Below are positions 6,453 to 14,549 of a DNA stretch of 21,362 nt, one piece after another. How positions within the stretch are numbered: the first letter of the stretch is position 1; each line of letters begins with the position of its first letter. Position numbers and translations under genes: made by a program. Under the pieces are notes generated by a model. The model was not told where the DNA came from, ran no database searches, and saw only the letters and a list, made by a program, of their open reading frames with translations. The stretch is from Ilumatobacter sp. (GTDB taxonomy: Bacteria > Actinomycetota > Acidimicrobiia > Acidimicrobiales > Ilumatobacteraceae), in assembly GCA_029263275.1 (NCBI GenBank), contig JAJCXU010000637.1:1-21362 (forward strand), given 5' to 3'.

Positions 6453-7466
6453 GTGACGCTCACGTTCTCGACGGATCTGCAGGAGATCGTCCCGTTCGAG
6501 CTGCGCCGACCTGACCGGCTCGACAACATCACGCGCGACGAGTTCGAGACCGTGGTCCGCACGGCCGACGCGCCCACACTGATCACCGGGGGCATGGACG
6601 ATTGGTCCTCGATCGACACGTGGAGGACGCCCGACCGCCTGGAGGAGCTGCTGGGCGAAGACGCCACCGTGTTCTGCCGACGGGTCGTGCAAGACGCAAC
6701 CACGTACACCGAAGACTTCATCCCGTACCGGTTCGGCGACTTCCTGCACGAGGTGTACTCCATCGGGGACAGCGACCACTATCTGACCCAAGCACTCGTG
6801 TTCGAGCCGGTCGGCTTTCTCCGCAAGGTGATCCGCGACAGCTTCCCCGGCCTCCTCCAAGTGCTCGAGCAAGACTGCGCACTGCCGCCCTTCATCGAAC
6901 GCCATGAATTGGCCGAGGGCATCATGTGGATGGGCAGCGGTGAACAAACCACCCCGCTCCACTACGACCCCGCTGAGAACCTGAACTGCACGATCATGGG
7001 CCGCAAGCGGTGGATTCTATTTCCCCCCGATGAGGCCGAGAACCTGATGATCGACGGCAACATCGGCAAGGACGGCATGCTGTCGAGCCTCGACGCCCTC
7101 ATCGCCGACGGGCAGTGGCGCGGCGGCCCGATCGAGCGGGCGTACGACGTGGAAACGGCCCCGGGCCAGATCCTGTACATGCCTGCCGGATGGAGCCATC
7201 ACGTGCTCTCGTCTCGCGAGCCGAGTGCCGCGATCAACTTCTGGTTCATCGATCTCACCCAGGGCAAGACCTACCGCGACTATGCGTATTGGCAGTCGCG
7301 CGATCGGTACGGCTACGACAACGAACTCCGGCGCAAGCTGTACTCGACAACGGTGCTCGCCGGGCTGCGGCTCCTGCACGCGGTACACCGCATTCGACCG
7401 CAGATGATCCCCACACCTCAACTCTCGGTCGGCGAGGCGTCGTACGAACGCCAAGGCGCCACCTGA
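6453..7466 (+). CDS. JmjC/cupin_8-type putative Fe(II)/2-oxoglutarate oxygenase
   Basis: A predicted 337-residue protein of the cupin-like JmjC family. The iron-binding triad is visible as LHYDP with His170 and Asp172, plus His249 in PAGWSHHV (the usual PAGWWH motif). RKRWILFPP, about 15 residues after HxD, is the typical strand carrying the 2-oxoglutarate-binding basic residue. Bacterial members hydroxylate proteins or small molecules; the substrate is unknown. The GTG start at 6453 is supported by the candidate -10 box six bases upstream and by family-like sequence soon after; no alternative ATG is near. The start codon lies within a sequence that echoes the upstream hairpin array. The amidohydrolase follows after 64 bp on the same strand. 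Confidence 0.88.
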   Translation: MTLTFSTDLQEIVPFELRRPDRLDNITRDEFETVVRTADAPTLITGGMDDWSSIDTWRTPDRLEELLGEDATVFCRRVVQDATTYTEDFIPYRFGDFLHEVYSIGDSDHYLTQALVFEPVGFLRKVIRDSFPGLLQVLEQDCALPPFIERHELAEGIMWMGSGEQTTPLHYDPAENLNCTIMGRKRWILFPPDEAENLMIDGNIGKDGMLSSLDALIADGQWRGGPIERAYDVETAPGQILYMPAGWSHHVLSSREPSAAINFWFIDLTQGKTYRDYAYWQSRDRYGYDNELRRKLYSTTVLAGLRLLHAVHRIRPQMIPTPQLSVGEASYERQGAT

Positions 7467-7530
7467 CCAACGGCTTGCCCGCGTTCACCCCGAGGCGAGA
7501 CGGACGGGAGGGAACGACCAGACTGCGTTG

Positions 7531-9267
7531 ATGGAACACGATCTCGTCATTCGGAACGGCCTCGTTGTGGATGGAACAGGTGCGGCACCCCAGGCCGGGC
7601 TGTGCATCGCGATCGATGTCGACGTGATCACCGACATCGGCGCCGACGTCGGCAGCGGCCGCCGCGAGATCGATGCGAGCGGCCTGCTGGTCACACCCGG
7701 CTTCGTCGACATCCACACGCACTACGACGGCCAAGCCACCTGGGACGCCGAGCTCGCACCGTCCACGCCACACGGTGTCACCACCCTGATGATGGGCAAC
7801 TGCGGTGTCGGATTCGCTCCTGCCAAACCCGACGAGCACGAGTTCCTCATCGAGCTGATGGAAGGTGTCGAGGACATCCCCGGTGCGGCGCTGAGCGAGG
7901 GCATCTCCTGGGACTGGGAGACCTTTCCCGAATATCTCGACGCGCTCGACCGTCGCGAATTCGTCGCCGACATCGGCGCGATGATCGCGCACGGTCCGGT
8001 CCGCACCTACGTGATGGGCCAGCGCGGGGCCGACAACGAACCGGCCACCTCGGACGACATTGCGGAGATGGCAACCATCGTCGACGAAGCCGTCGAGGCG
8101 GGTGCGTTCGGCTTCTCGACCAGCCGAACAATCGGCCATCGGGCGATGAACGGTGAGCCGGTGCCGGGCACCTTCGCCGCCGAAGACGAACTGTTCACGA
8201 TCGGTCGGGCGATGGCTCGCTCGGGCAAGGGTGTCTTCGAAGTGGCACCCGCCGGACTCGCCGGTGAGGATCTCGTTGCGCCGAAGAAGGAGATCGATTG
8301 GATCTGCCGACTGGCCGACGAGATCAACCGCCCAGTCACGTGGCTCATGCTCCAGAATCTCGTCCAGCCGGACGAATGGAAGGAGCTGATGACGCGCTCC
8401 CAAGCGGCCCAAGACGCCGGCCACCAGGTGATTCCCCAGGTCGCCGGTCGCCCTTTCGGCATCTTGATCGGGCTGTCGACTCGACACCGCTTCAAGGAGA
8501 TGCCGAGCTTCGCACCGCTGCGCGCCCTGTCGTTTGCCGAACAGGCCGAAGCAATGGCCGACCCAGACCTCAAGGCGCGGCTGATCGAGGAGTCGAAAGC
8601 CTCGATGCACATCCTGCGCGAGACCGAGCCCATGGCCGCACAAGTGGTCGACGGATACGACCGCCAGTACCTGCTCGGCGACCCGGTTGACTACGAGCCA
8701 ACGCCCGATCGGTCAATCGCCGCGCTCGCCGACGTTCGTGGCGTCGAGCCAATCGAGGAGTTCTACGACCGGCTCCGCGAGCGCAACGGAGAAGCGCTGC
8801 TGATGATGCCGTTCCTCGGCTACGCGCGCGGCAACGGAGACGCCCTCCACGAGATGCTCACCCACCCCGCGGCAATCCTCGGTTTGGCCGATGGTGGAGC
8901 ACACGCCAACTTCATCTGCGACGCATCGACGCCCACGTGGATGCTCACGCACTGGGCGCGCGACCGCACTCGCGGCCCGCAGCTGCCGATCGAGTCAGTG
9001 GTGAAGAAGATGACCGCCGACACTGCGGCGCTCTTCGGCCTCGACGATCGCGGTGTGCTCGCCGTTGGTAAACGTGCCGACGTCAACGTGATCGACCATG
9101 CGAACTTGCAGCTGCGCGAGCCACGCCTCGTTGCCGACCTGCCTGCGGGTGGCACTCGGCTCCTGCAGTCAGCCGAGGGCTACGTCGCCACTGTGGTGGG
9201 GGGCGTGGTCACCCGGGAACACGACGAGTTCACCGGCGAACGGCCGGGGCGCCTGCTTCGCAGCTGA
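7531..9267 (+). CDS. Amidohydrolase of the D-aminoacylase-like group
   Basis: A predicted 578-residue metal-dependent hydrolase, often annotated as N-acyl-D-amino-acid deacylase. The N-terminal beta-sandwich (LVIRNGLVVDGTG) leads into GFVDIHTHYDG with His62 and His64, then GNCGVGF with Cys91 (the bridging-Cys position of D-aminoacylase), and late in the barrel LADGGAHANF with Asp454. The C-terminus (GVLAVGKRADVNVID) rebuilds the sandwich. Two metal-ligand histidines of the classic enzyme do not appear where expected: FEVAPAGL near residue 237 and PVTWLMLQN near 270 carry none. It is probably a distinct subfamily, so the exact reaction is uncertain. ATG 7531 was chosen (TTG 7528 is possible); GGGAGG lies 18 bases upstream, too far for a normal site. 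It converges on the exoprotein gene with 8 bp between. Confidence 0.88.
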   Translation: MEHDLVIRNGLVVDGTGAAPQAGLCIAIDVDVITDIGADVGSGRREIDASGLLVTPGFVDIHTHYDGQATWDAELAPSTPHGVTTLMMGNCGVGFAPAKPDEHEFLIELMEGVEDIPGAALSEGISWDWETFPEYLDALDRREFVADIGAMIAHGPVRTYVMGQRGADNEPATSDDIAEMATIVDEAVEAGAFGFSTSRTIGHRAMNGEPVPGTFAAEDELFTIGRAMARSGKGVFEVAPAGLAGEDLVAPKKEIDWICRLADEINRPVTWLMLQNLVQPDEWKELMTRSQAAQDAGHQVIPQVAGRPFGILIGLSTRHRFKEMPSFAPLRALSFAEQAEAMADPDLKARLIEESKASMHILRETEPMAAQVVDGYDRQYLLGDPVDYEPTPDRSIAALADVRGVEPIEEFYDRLRERNGEALLMMPFLGYARGNGDALHEMLTHPAAILGLADGGAHANFICDASTPTWMLTHWARDRTRGPQLPIESVVKKMTADTAALFGLDDRGVLAVGKRADVNVIDHANLQLREPRLVADLPAGGTRLLQSAEGYVATVVGGVVTREHDEFTGERPGRLLRS

Positions 9268-9275
9268 CCGGGCGG

Positions 9276-12200
9276 CTACGCCGTGCCGAAGAGCGCGGCG
9301 AGGAAGCTGAGATCGGACGAACCACGTGTGTTCTGATGCACCTCAACCGCGATGACGTTGGAGCCGGCGACCACGAGTGATGGGTCGATGACGAACGACC
9401 GGTCAAGAAGCTCAGCTGAGCCGTAGATGGCCGCTGGGGCCTTGGTGAGGTAGTCGACGGGCCCTGCCGGCAGGTTGAAGCGGGCGGCCTCGACTCCATT
9501 GATGTAGACCAAGGCTCCGTCGTCGACGCGTAGGGTCAGTTCGAGCGCAGTTGGCACGGCAGCGGCCGTGAACGACGTGCGGAAGTACGTCGTGTTGTAC
9601 TTCCGTCCTGCAGTCGGGCCGTACGACACGATCGTTGTCTCGTCGCCGTCGCCGTAGCCGAATTCGCCGACACCGGACGCCCAGGTCGAGGCGTCGAAGC
9701 CAGGGTCAGCCCACGTCGGTGCGACGGTGTCGCCGCCGTCGAAGTACGACCAGGAAGCGGCTGCCGCCAGGTCGACCACCGTGACCGGGTCGGCCGGGGG
9801 TGGCGGCAACGTCGTGGTGGTGGTGGTCGATGTCGTGGTGGTGGTCGTCGTGGTGGTGGTCGATGTCGTCGTGGTCGTTGCCGGCATCGTGGTGGTCGGC
9901 GGCGGCAGCGTCGTCGTGGTCGTCGGCGGCAACGAGGTAGTGGTCGTCGTGGTCGGCGGCAACGAGGTGGTGGTCGTCGGTGGAGGAGGTGGCGGCGGCG
10001 GCTCGACGCCCGTGCCGGTGAGTGACGCGAGGAACGACAGATCGGACGAGCCGAGTGTGTTCTGATGCACCTCGACCGCGAGCACGTTGTCGCCCGCGAG
10101 CACCAGCGTCGGGTCGAGGACGAAGGCACGATCGATCCGCTCACCCGATCCGTAGATTGCGTCCGGCGCCGCCGTTCCGTAGCTCACGGGGCCTGCCGGC
10201 AGGTTGAAGCGTGCAGCTTCCACACCATTGAGGTAGACGACCGCGCCATCGTCGACGCGCAAGGTCAACGCCAGGTCGTCCGGAGCACCAGGGGCGGTGA
10301 ACGACGTCCTGAAGTAGGTCGTCCGATACTTCTGCCCTGCGGACGGACCGTACGAGACAATCGTTGCTTCGTCTCCGTCTCCGAACCCGAATTCACCAAC
10401 GCCTGTCGCCCACGCGGCGTCGTCGTAGCCGAGCGTGGCCCAATCCGGGCCGACGACGTCGCCGAGGTCGGAGTACGACCATGTCGCTGTCGGTGCGACG
10501 TCGACGGTGACCCCAGGCGGTGGTGGCGGCGGGTTCGGGTCGGTTGCGGTGACCTGCACGGTGGTCGTTGCGACCCCGCCCAGATCATCGGTCACCGTCA
10601 GCACTGCCATGTAGACGCCTGGGTCCGTGTACTCGTGCGCGGCGGTCACGCCAGTGTCAGTCGTACCGTCGCCGAAGTCCCATGCCCACGAGACGATGAT
10701 CCCGTCGGCGTCGGTCGAACCGGTTCCGTCGAACATGACCGGGAGCGGCGCCTCGCCGACCTGCGGCGCTGGAACCGCGACGGCGACGGGCGGGTCGTTG
10801 ACCGGGGGCGGTGGAGGCGGCGGACCTTCGTCGCCGATCCCGATGAGCGAGGCGAGGAACGACAAGTCCGACGAACCGCGAGTGTTCTGGTGAACTTCGA
10901 CCGCCAGCACGTTCGGGCCGGACTGCACGAGAGCCGGGTCGATCGTGAAGATTCGATCCTCGATCTCGGCAGACCCGTAGATGGCGTCGGTGGCGGCAGT
11001 AGCGGAACTGATCGCGCCGGGCGGCAGGTTGAATCGTGTGACCTCCGTGCCATTCAGGTAGACGACGGCGCCATCATCCACCCGCAGCGACAGCGTCAAC
11101 GCGGTCGGCACTGCCGATGCGACGAAGAGCGTGCGGAAGTAGGTCGTGTTGAACTTCTGGCCCGCTGAGGGTCCGTACGACACGACCGTGTTCTCGTCGC
11201 CGTCGCCGTATCCGAACTCGCCGACGCCGGTCGACCAGCCCGCCGCGTCGTAGTCAAGCAGCGTCCACTCGGCGCCCAAACTCGACCCGTCGTCGAGGTA
11301 CAGCCAGTTCGCAGTGGGAGCGACGTCGACCACACGGTCGGCAGGCGGCGGCTCGGTCACGGTGACCACGCGGGAGGTCGCACCGACCGCGCCGCCATCG
11401 TCGGTCACCCTCAGCGTCACGGTGTACGCACCCGACGCGATGTAGGTGTGTGCAGCCGTGACTCCGCTGGCGGTGGTTCCGTCGCCGAAGTCCCACGCCC
11501 AGTCGACGATCGAGCCATCGGCGTCGGTGGATCCGCTGCCGTCGAACGCGACCGGAAGCGGTGCGACTCCCACAGCCGGATCAAGCGCGATGGACCCGAC
11601 GGGAAGGAGATTGCCGTCGCTCTCGCCGTACGCCACGAACGTGGCGAAGAACTTCAGGTCATCCGATGATGGCGACGACTGGTGGATCTCGACAGCGAGC
11701 GTGTTGGAACCCGGCACGATGAGCGCGGGGTCGATGGCGAAGTAGCGACTGCTGCCTTCAGAGTTCCCGCTGCGGTCGGTTGCCAACGTGAGGTGATTGA
11801 CCGCGCCTGCGGCGATGTTGTCCCGGGCCGCCTCGATGCCATTGACGTAGACCACAGCGCCGTCGTCGACGCGCATGTAGATCGCCGCAGATTCCGGCAC
11901 GGTCGATGCATCGAACGTGGTGCGGAAGTAAGTGGTGATGTACTTGTTGCTCCATGACGGCCCGTACGACAGCTTCGTGCGTTCGCCGCCGTTGCTGTAG
12001 CCGAACTCGCCGATCCCACTCTTCCACGAAGAGTCGTTGAAACCTGGCTCGCGCCAGGCGGTTCCTTGGTCGGTGCCGTTGTCGAGGTACTGCCAACTCT
12101 CCCAGCCCCACTTGGCAGCCGCGAAGGGGGTCGGCGGAGCAGCTGGGAAGATCGCAAACCCCTCGACGCGAACGCCGGAAACGATCGAGAAGTTGCCCGC

Positions 12201-13316
12201 GATGACCAGCGCCTGGGCGTCACCGTGTACGGACCACGCACCCATGAATCGGTCGAACGACGGATGGAAACCGGCATCTTCAGTACCGCCGGACAAGGTG
12301 TAGCCGGCAACTCTTGAGGCGCCGTCGCCCTTCGCTCCATCGTGGAAACCGGCATAGACCATGTCGCCAATGAGGTGCAGACCCTGCACATCCCCGTCGA
12401 CGACCTGTCGCCATTGGCGATTGCCCGTTGCTGTGTCGTACACGGCGGTGCGGTTGCCGACGCCGGGCACACCCGAGTGCGCAGCGAGCAACCGCTGACC
12501 GTCAGGCGTGACTTCCAGATCGTCGACGTAGCCGGTGACGCCACTGAGCTCCGGACCGGTACGGGCTCCGGTGACGCCGTCGAGTGTGCTGATGTCGGTG
12601 TCGTTGACGTTGTTGATCTGGCTGTATGTGCCGCCGACGTAGACCGTCGAACCGTCGGGCATGGCGGCGATGGCTCGCACCGTTCCGTTGGCATTTGGGG
12701 CGAAGCTGCCGTCGACGGCACCGGTGGTGAGGTCGACTGCACCGACGCGGGACCGTCCGACGCCATTGATGTTCGTGAAGACGCCGGAGACATAGAGCTT
12801 CCCGGCGGCGATCGACATGCTGTAGACGGTGCTGCCTGCATCGGCTCGGAACCCGGTACGAACTGCTCCGGTTGCCAGATCGAGCGCGGCGATTCTGCCT
12901 CGGCTGACGCCCCCGATCGTGTTGAACGAGCCGCTGACGAACAGTGAGGTGCCATCCGTTGCGAGGTCGTAGACCCGTCCGTCTGTGTCGGCACGGAAGC
13001 TGGAGATCAGTGCGCCGGTCTGCGCGTCAAACGCAGCAAGGTTGTAGCGATCAGCGGATTGGCTGCTGTCGGGACTCGTGGCCCGGGTGAAGGTGCCCCC
13101 GACGTACACGACGTTGCCGACCTTGAGAACGGCGCGGCCCTCGCCATTGACACGCCATGATTGCAGCGGAATCGACGAGAACGAGATCGACGATTGCGCC
13201 GAGGCGATCGGCTGCACCTGGGTGGCGAGAACGGGCACGATGAGCGCGATGCAGCACCACAGCCACATGGTGCGACGACGAGTCGAAGCACGCTCTCGTC
13301 GAATGACGTTCCGCAC
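9276..13316 (-). CDS. Secreted modular protein: beta-propeller, four beta-sandwich repeats, two PKD domains
   Basis: A predicted 1346-residue exported protein. GTG 13316 follows a strong GGGAGGGG site by seven bases; the basic stretch and hydrophobic WLWCCIALIVPVLA with ASAQ form a signal peptide. Approximate domains: 66-386 propeller-like repeats (VYVGGTFT, LYVSGVFTNINGVGRSRVGAVD, TGAV..FAPN); 403-566, 661-829, 940-1101 and 1179-1346, four copies of a beta-sandwich module (W.Y.D.G start, GVGEFGYGDGDE, TTYFRT.F, RVDDGAVVYLNG, NVLAVEVHQN); 571-656 and 841-925, PKD domains with WAWDFGDGTT. A Thr/Pro-rich linker (about 1108-1176) joins copies 3 and 4. No C-terminal membrane helix, LPXTG or other anchor is seen, so it may be released or held by its domains. 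Carbohydrate or surface binding is a guess from domain type; no catalytic motif was found. Confidence 0.9.
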   Translation of the reverse strand: MRNVIRRERASTRRRTMWLWCCIALIVPVLATQVQPIASAQSSISFSSIPLQSWRVNGEGRAVLKVGNVVYVGGTFTRATSPDSSQSADRYNLAAFDAQTGALISSFRADTDGRVYDLATDGTSLFVSGSFNTIGGVSRGRIAALDLATGAVRTGFRADAGSTVYSMSIAAGKLYVSGVFTNINGVGRSRVGAVDLTTGAVDGSFAPNANGTVRAIAAMPDGSTVYVGGTYSQINNVNDTDISTLDGVTGARTGPELSGVTGYVDDLEVTPDGQRLLAAHSGVPGVGNRTAVYDTATGNRQWRQVVDGDVQGLHLIGDMVYAGFHDGAKGDGASRVAGYTLSGGTEDAGFHPSFDRFMGAWSVHGDAQALVIAGNFSIVSGVRVEGFAIFPAAPPTPFAAAKWGWESWQYLDNGTDQGTAWREPGFNDSSWKSGIGEFGYSNGGERTKLSYGPSWSNKYITTYFRTTFDASTVPESAAIYMRVDDGAVVYVNGIEAARDNIAAGAVNHLTLATDRSGNSEGSSRYFAIDPALIVPGSNTLAVEIHQSSPSSDDLKFFATFVAYGESDGNLLPVGSIALDPAVGVAPLPVAFDGSGSTDADGSIVDWAWDFGDGTTASGVTAAHTYIASGAYTVTLRVTDDGGAVGATSRVVTVTEPPPADRVVDVAPTANWLYLDDGSSLGAEWTLLDYDAAGWSTGVGEFGYGDGDENTVVSYGPSAGQKFNTTYFRTLFVASAVPTALTLSLRVDDGAVVYLNGTEVTRFNLPPGAISSATAATDAIYGSAEIEDRIFTIDPALVQSGPNVLAVEVHQNTRGSSDLSFLASLIGIGDEGPPPPPPPVNDPPVAVAVPAPQVGEAPLPVMFDGTGSTDADGIIVSWAWDFGDGTTDTGVTAAHEYTDPGVYMAVLTVTDDLGGVATTTVQVTATDPNPPPPPPGVTVDVAPTATWSYSDLGDVVGPDWATLGYDDAAWATGVGEFGFGDGDEATIVSYGPSAGQKYRTTYFRTSFTAPGAPDDLALTLRVDDGAVVYLNGVEAARFNLPAGPVSYGTAAPDAIYGSGERIDRAFVLDPTLVLAGDNVLAVEVHQNTLGSSDLSFLASLTGTGVEPPPPPPPPTTTTSLPPTTTTTTSLPPTTTTTLPPPTTTMPATTTTTSTTTTTTTTTTSTTTTTTLPPPPADPVTVVDLAAAASWSYFDGGDTVAPTWADPGFDASTWASGVGEFGYGDGDETTIVSYGPTAGRKYNTTYFRTSFTAAAVPTALELTLRVDDGALVYINGVEAARFNLPAGPVDYLTKAPAAIYGSAELLDRSFVIDPSLVVAGSNVIAVEVHQNTRGSSDLSFLAALFGTA
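9795..9995. repeat. Triplet-repeat tract coding for Thr/Pro linker
   Basis: The plus strand is almost entirely GTG, GTC, GGC and GGT triplets, coding on the minus strand for runs of Thr broken by Pro, Ser and Leu. Short units recur, for example GTCGGCGGCAACGAGGT twice about 28 bp apart. Triplet slippage would lengthen or shorten the linker without breaking the frame. Confidence 0.8.
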
Positions 13317-13323
13317 GTTTGGT

Positions 13324-13331
13324 CCCCTCCC
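13324..13331 (-). promoter_or_regulatory. Strong ribosome binding site of exoprotein gene
   Basis: On the minus strand GGGAGGGG ends seven bases before the GTG at 13316. It decides that start over an in-frame ATG at 13427, which would add 37 residues lacking signal-peptide character. Confidence 0.75.
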
Positions 13332-13417
13332 GAGTTCCGCCGAACTCACGGAGGAAGGTACCAGACCACCCTCCGTGGCGATATGGGGAGCGGCCTTCTT
13401 GACACGTCCTTGACAAT

Positions 13418-13449
13418 CGGGCGTCAACGCCCGGCGGCTCAGGCCGGGC
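13418..13449. other. Two mutually exclusive hairpins
   Basis: CGGGCG/CGCCCG (13418-13423 with 13428-13433, loop TCAA) and GCCCGG/CCGGGC (13429-13434 with 13444-13449, nine-base loop) share the middle segment, so only one can form at a time. They lie just after the ferritin-like gene and about 100 bases upstream of the exoprotein gene, both on the minus strand. No T-run follows either. A weak terminator or a leader structure are both possible. Confidence 0.4.
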
Positions 13450-13457
13450 TCGACGAT

Positions 13458-14489
13458 TCAGTCGACTGCAGCGTCGAATTCCTGGAGCACACGGGCAGCG
13501 TCGGGATGACGCTGGATGCGTGTCTGCATGGTCGACCGAGCGGTGACGGCATCGCGAGCCGGCTTGGTGACGGTGGCCCATTCGACCATGCCGCCCCAGA
13601 ACCGATCAATCAGTTCGGCTCCGGGGATGGTGCCACCATCGAGCGTGCGGAACGTGACGCTGCTGAACTCGCCCAGATACTGATTCAGCGAGCGAACGTG
13701 AATCTCCTCGTCGGTGCGGATGCGCCCAACGATGTCGGCAGCGACCAACGCATCGTCACTGCGCTCGCCAAACAGGCCAGGTGTGCGGAGCACGGTCTGC
13801 GTCTCACGGAATCCGATCTCAGCTCGGAACTCGATGATCAGCACGTTCGCGATGAATGACAAGAACTGCTCGACCTCGGCGGAGACCTCGGGCAGGTAGC
13901 GGGTGTCGTCTTCACGCGCGAGACCTGGTTGCGGTTCCACGTCGTCGTGTGCGTCGGGACCAAATGCCAAGTCGCGAGCAGCGAACCACATCTGGTCGTG
14001 GCCACCGATGCCCTGGTCGGGGATGCCGCCCTCGTCGATGCCGTGCGCTTCGAGCAGCCCGCCAGCGAGGTGGCCGATCGCCATCTGTGAAATGTCGTCG
14101 ACGATCTCCGCTTGCAGGTCCGGTACCGGAACGAGCGCGATGAACGCGCCGCGGGCCTCGATCTTGCCGATGACGGTGAGCATGTTCCAGAACACGTCGG
14201 TGATCCCGTTACGGAGGAGCACTATCTGCTGTTCGGTGTTGGGCATGCGAGCACCCGAGAGCAACGTCGCCGATGCGGGAAACGGTTCACCACCGCGCTG
14301 ACGGAGCGCTGCTTCCCAGGCATCGAGCGCGTGGACGCGGCCCAACGCCCGGGGCGGATGGTACGAACCGTCGGCGAGCAGACCGCCGTGCAGCGTGCGA
14401 CCAGCCACCACATGCGGCTTGGCGTAGTCGTGGCTGGACAACAACTCGTCGCGTGTGAACGTCAGCTGGGGACTGTCGATCATCGTCAT
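13458..14489 (-). CDS. Uncharacterised protein with ferritin-like features
   Basis: A predicted 343-residue soluble protein; I do not recognise the family. The second half is mainly helical with carboxylate/His patterns of ferritin-like di-iron bundles: IGKIEARGAF, EIVDDISQMAIGHL, NVLIIEFRAEIGF and RTDEEIHVRSLNQYLGEF, the last having an ExxH. That could place four helices around a metal pair, but the assignment rests on spacing by eye. The N-terminal 90 residues are rich in His, Gly and Pro with no clear motif. ATG 14489 is used; ATG 14483 and an upstream ATG at 14519 are alternatives, and none has a clear ribosome binding site. It is divergent from the nitroreductase gene by 60 bp, which may point to a shared redox-related role. 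Confidence 0.75.
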   Translation of the reverse strand: MTMIDSPQLTFTRDELLSSHDYAKPHVVAGRTLHGGLLADGSYHPPRALGRVHALDAWEAALRQRGGEPFPASATLLSGARMPNTEQQIVLLRNGITDVFWNMLTVIGKIEARGAFIALVPVPDLQAEIVDDISQMAIGHLAGGLLEAHGIDEGGIPDQGIGGHDQMWFAARDLAFGPDAHDDVEPQPGLAREDDTRYLPEVSAEVEQFLSFIANVLIIEFRAEIGFRETQTVLRTPGLFGERSDDALVAADIVGRIRTDEEIHVRSLNQYLGEFSSVTFRTLDGGTIPGAELIDRFWGGMVEWATVTKPARDAVTARSTMQTRIQRHPDAARVLQEFDAAVD

Positions 14490-14549
14490 GCAACCAGTCT
14501 GCTCGCTGCGCCGCTCCATCGGCGACCCCGCCGTGCAACACTCGGCGTC

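Noticed and set aside
7255..8643. Long minus-strand frame of 462 codons
   Set aside because: It is antisense to the amidohydrolase, whose motifs are clear; the predicted protein is His/Arg/Gly-rich without family features, as expected for high-GC shadow frames.
9727..10065. Plus-strand poly-Val protein
   Set aside because: It is the reverse complement of the Thr/Pro linker triplets, not an independent gene.
10065..11168. Plus-strand frame of 367 codons inside the exoprotein gene
   Set aside because: It mirrors the repeated beta-sandwich modules on the other strand and itself shows periodic nonsense-like repeats; no start signal or domain.
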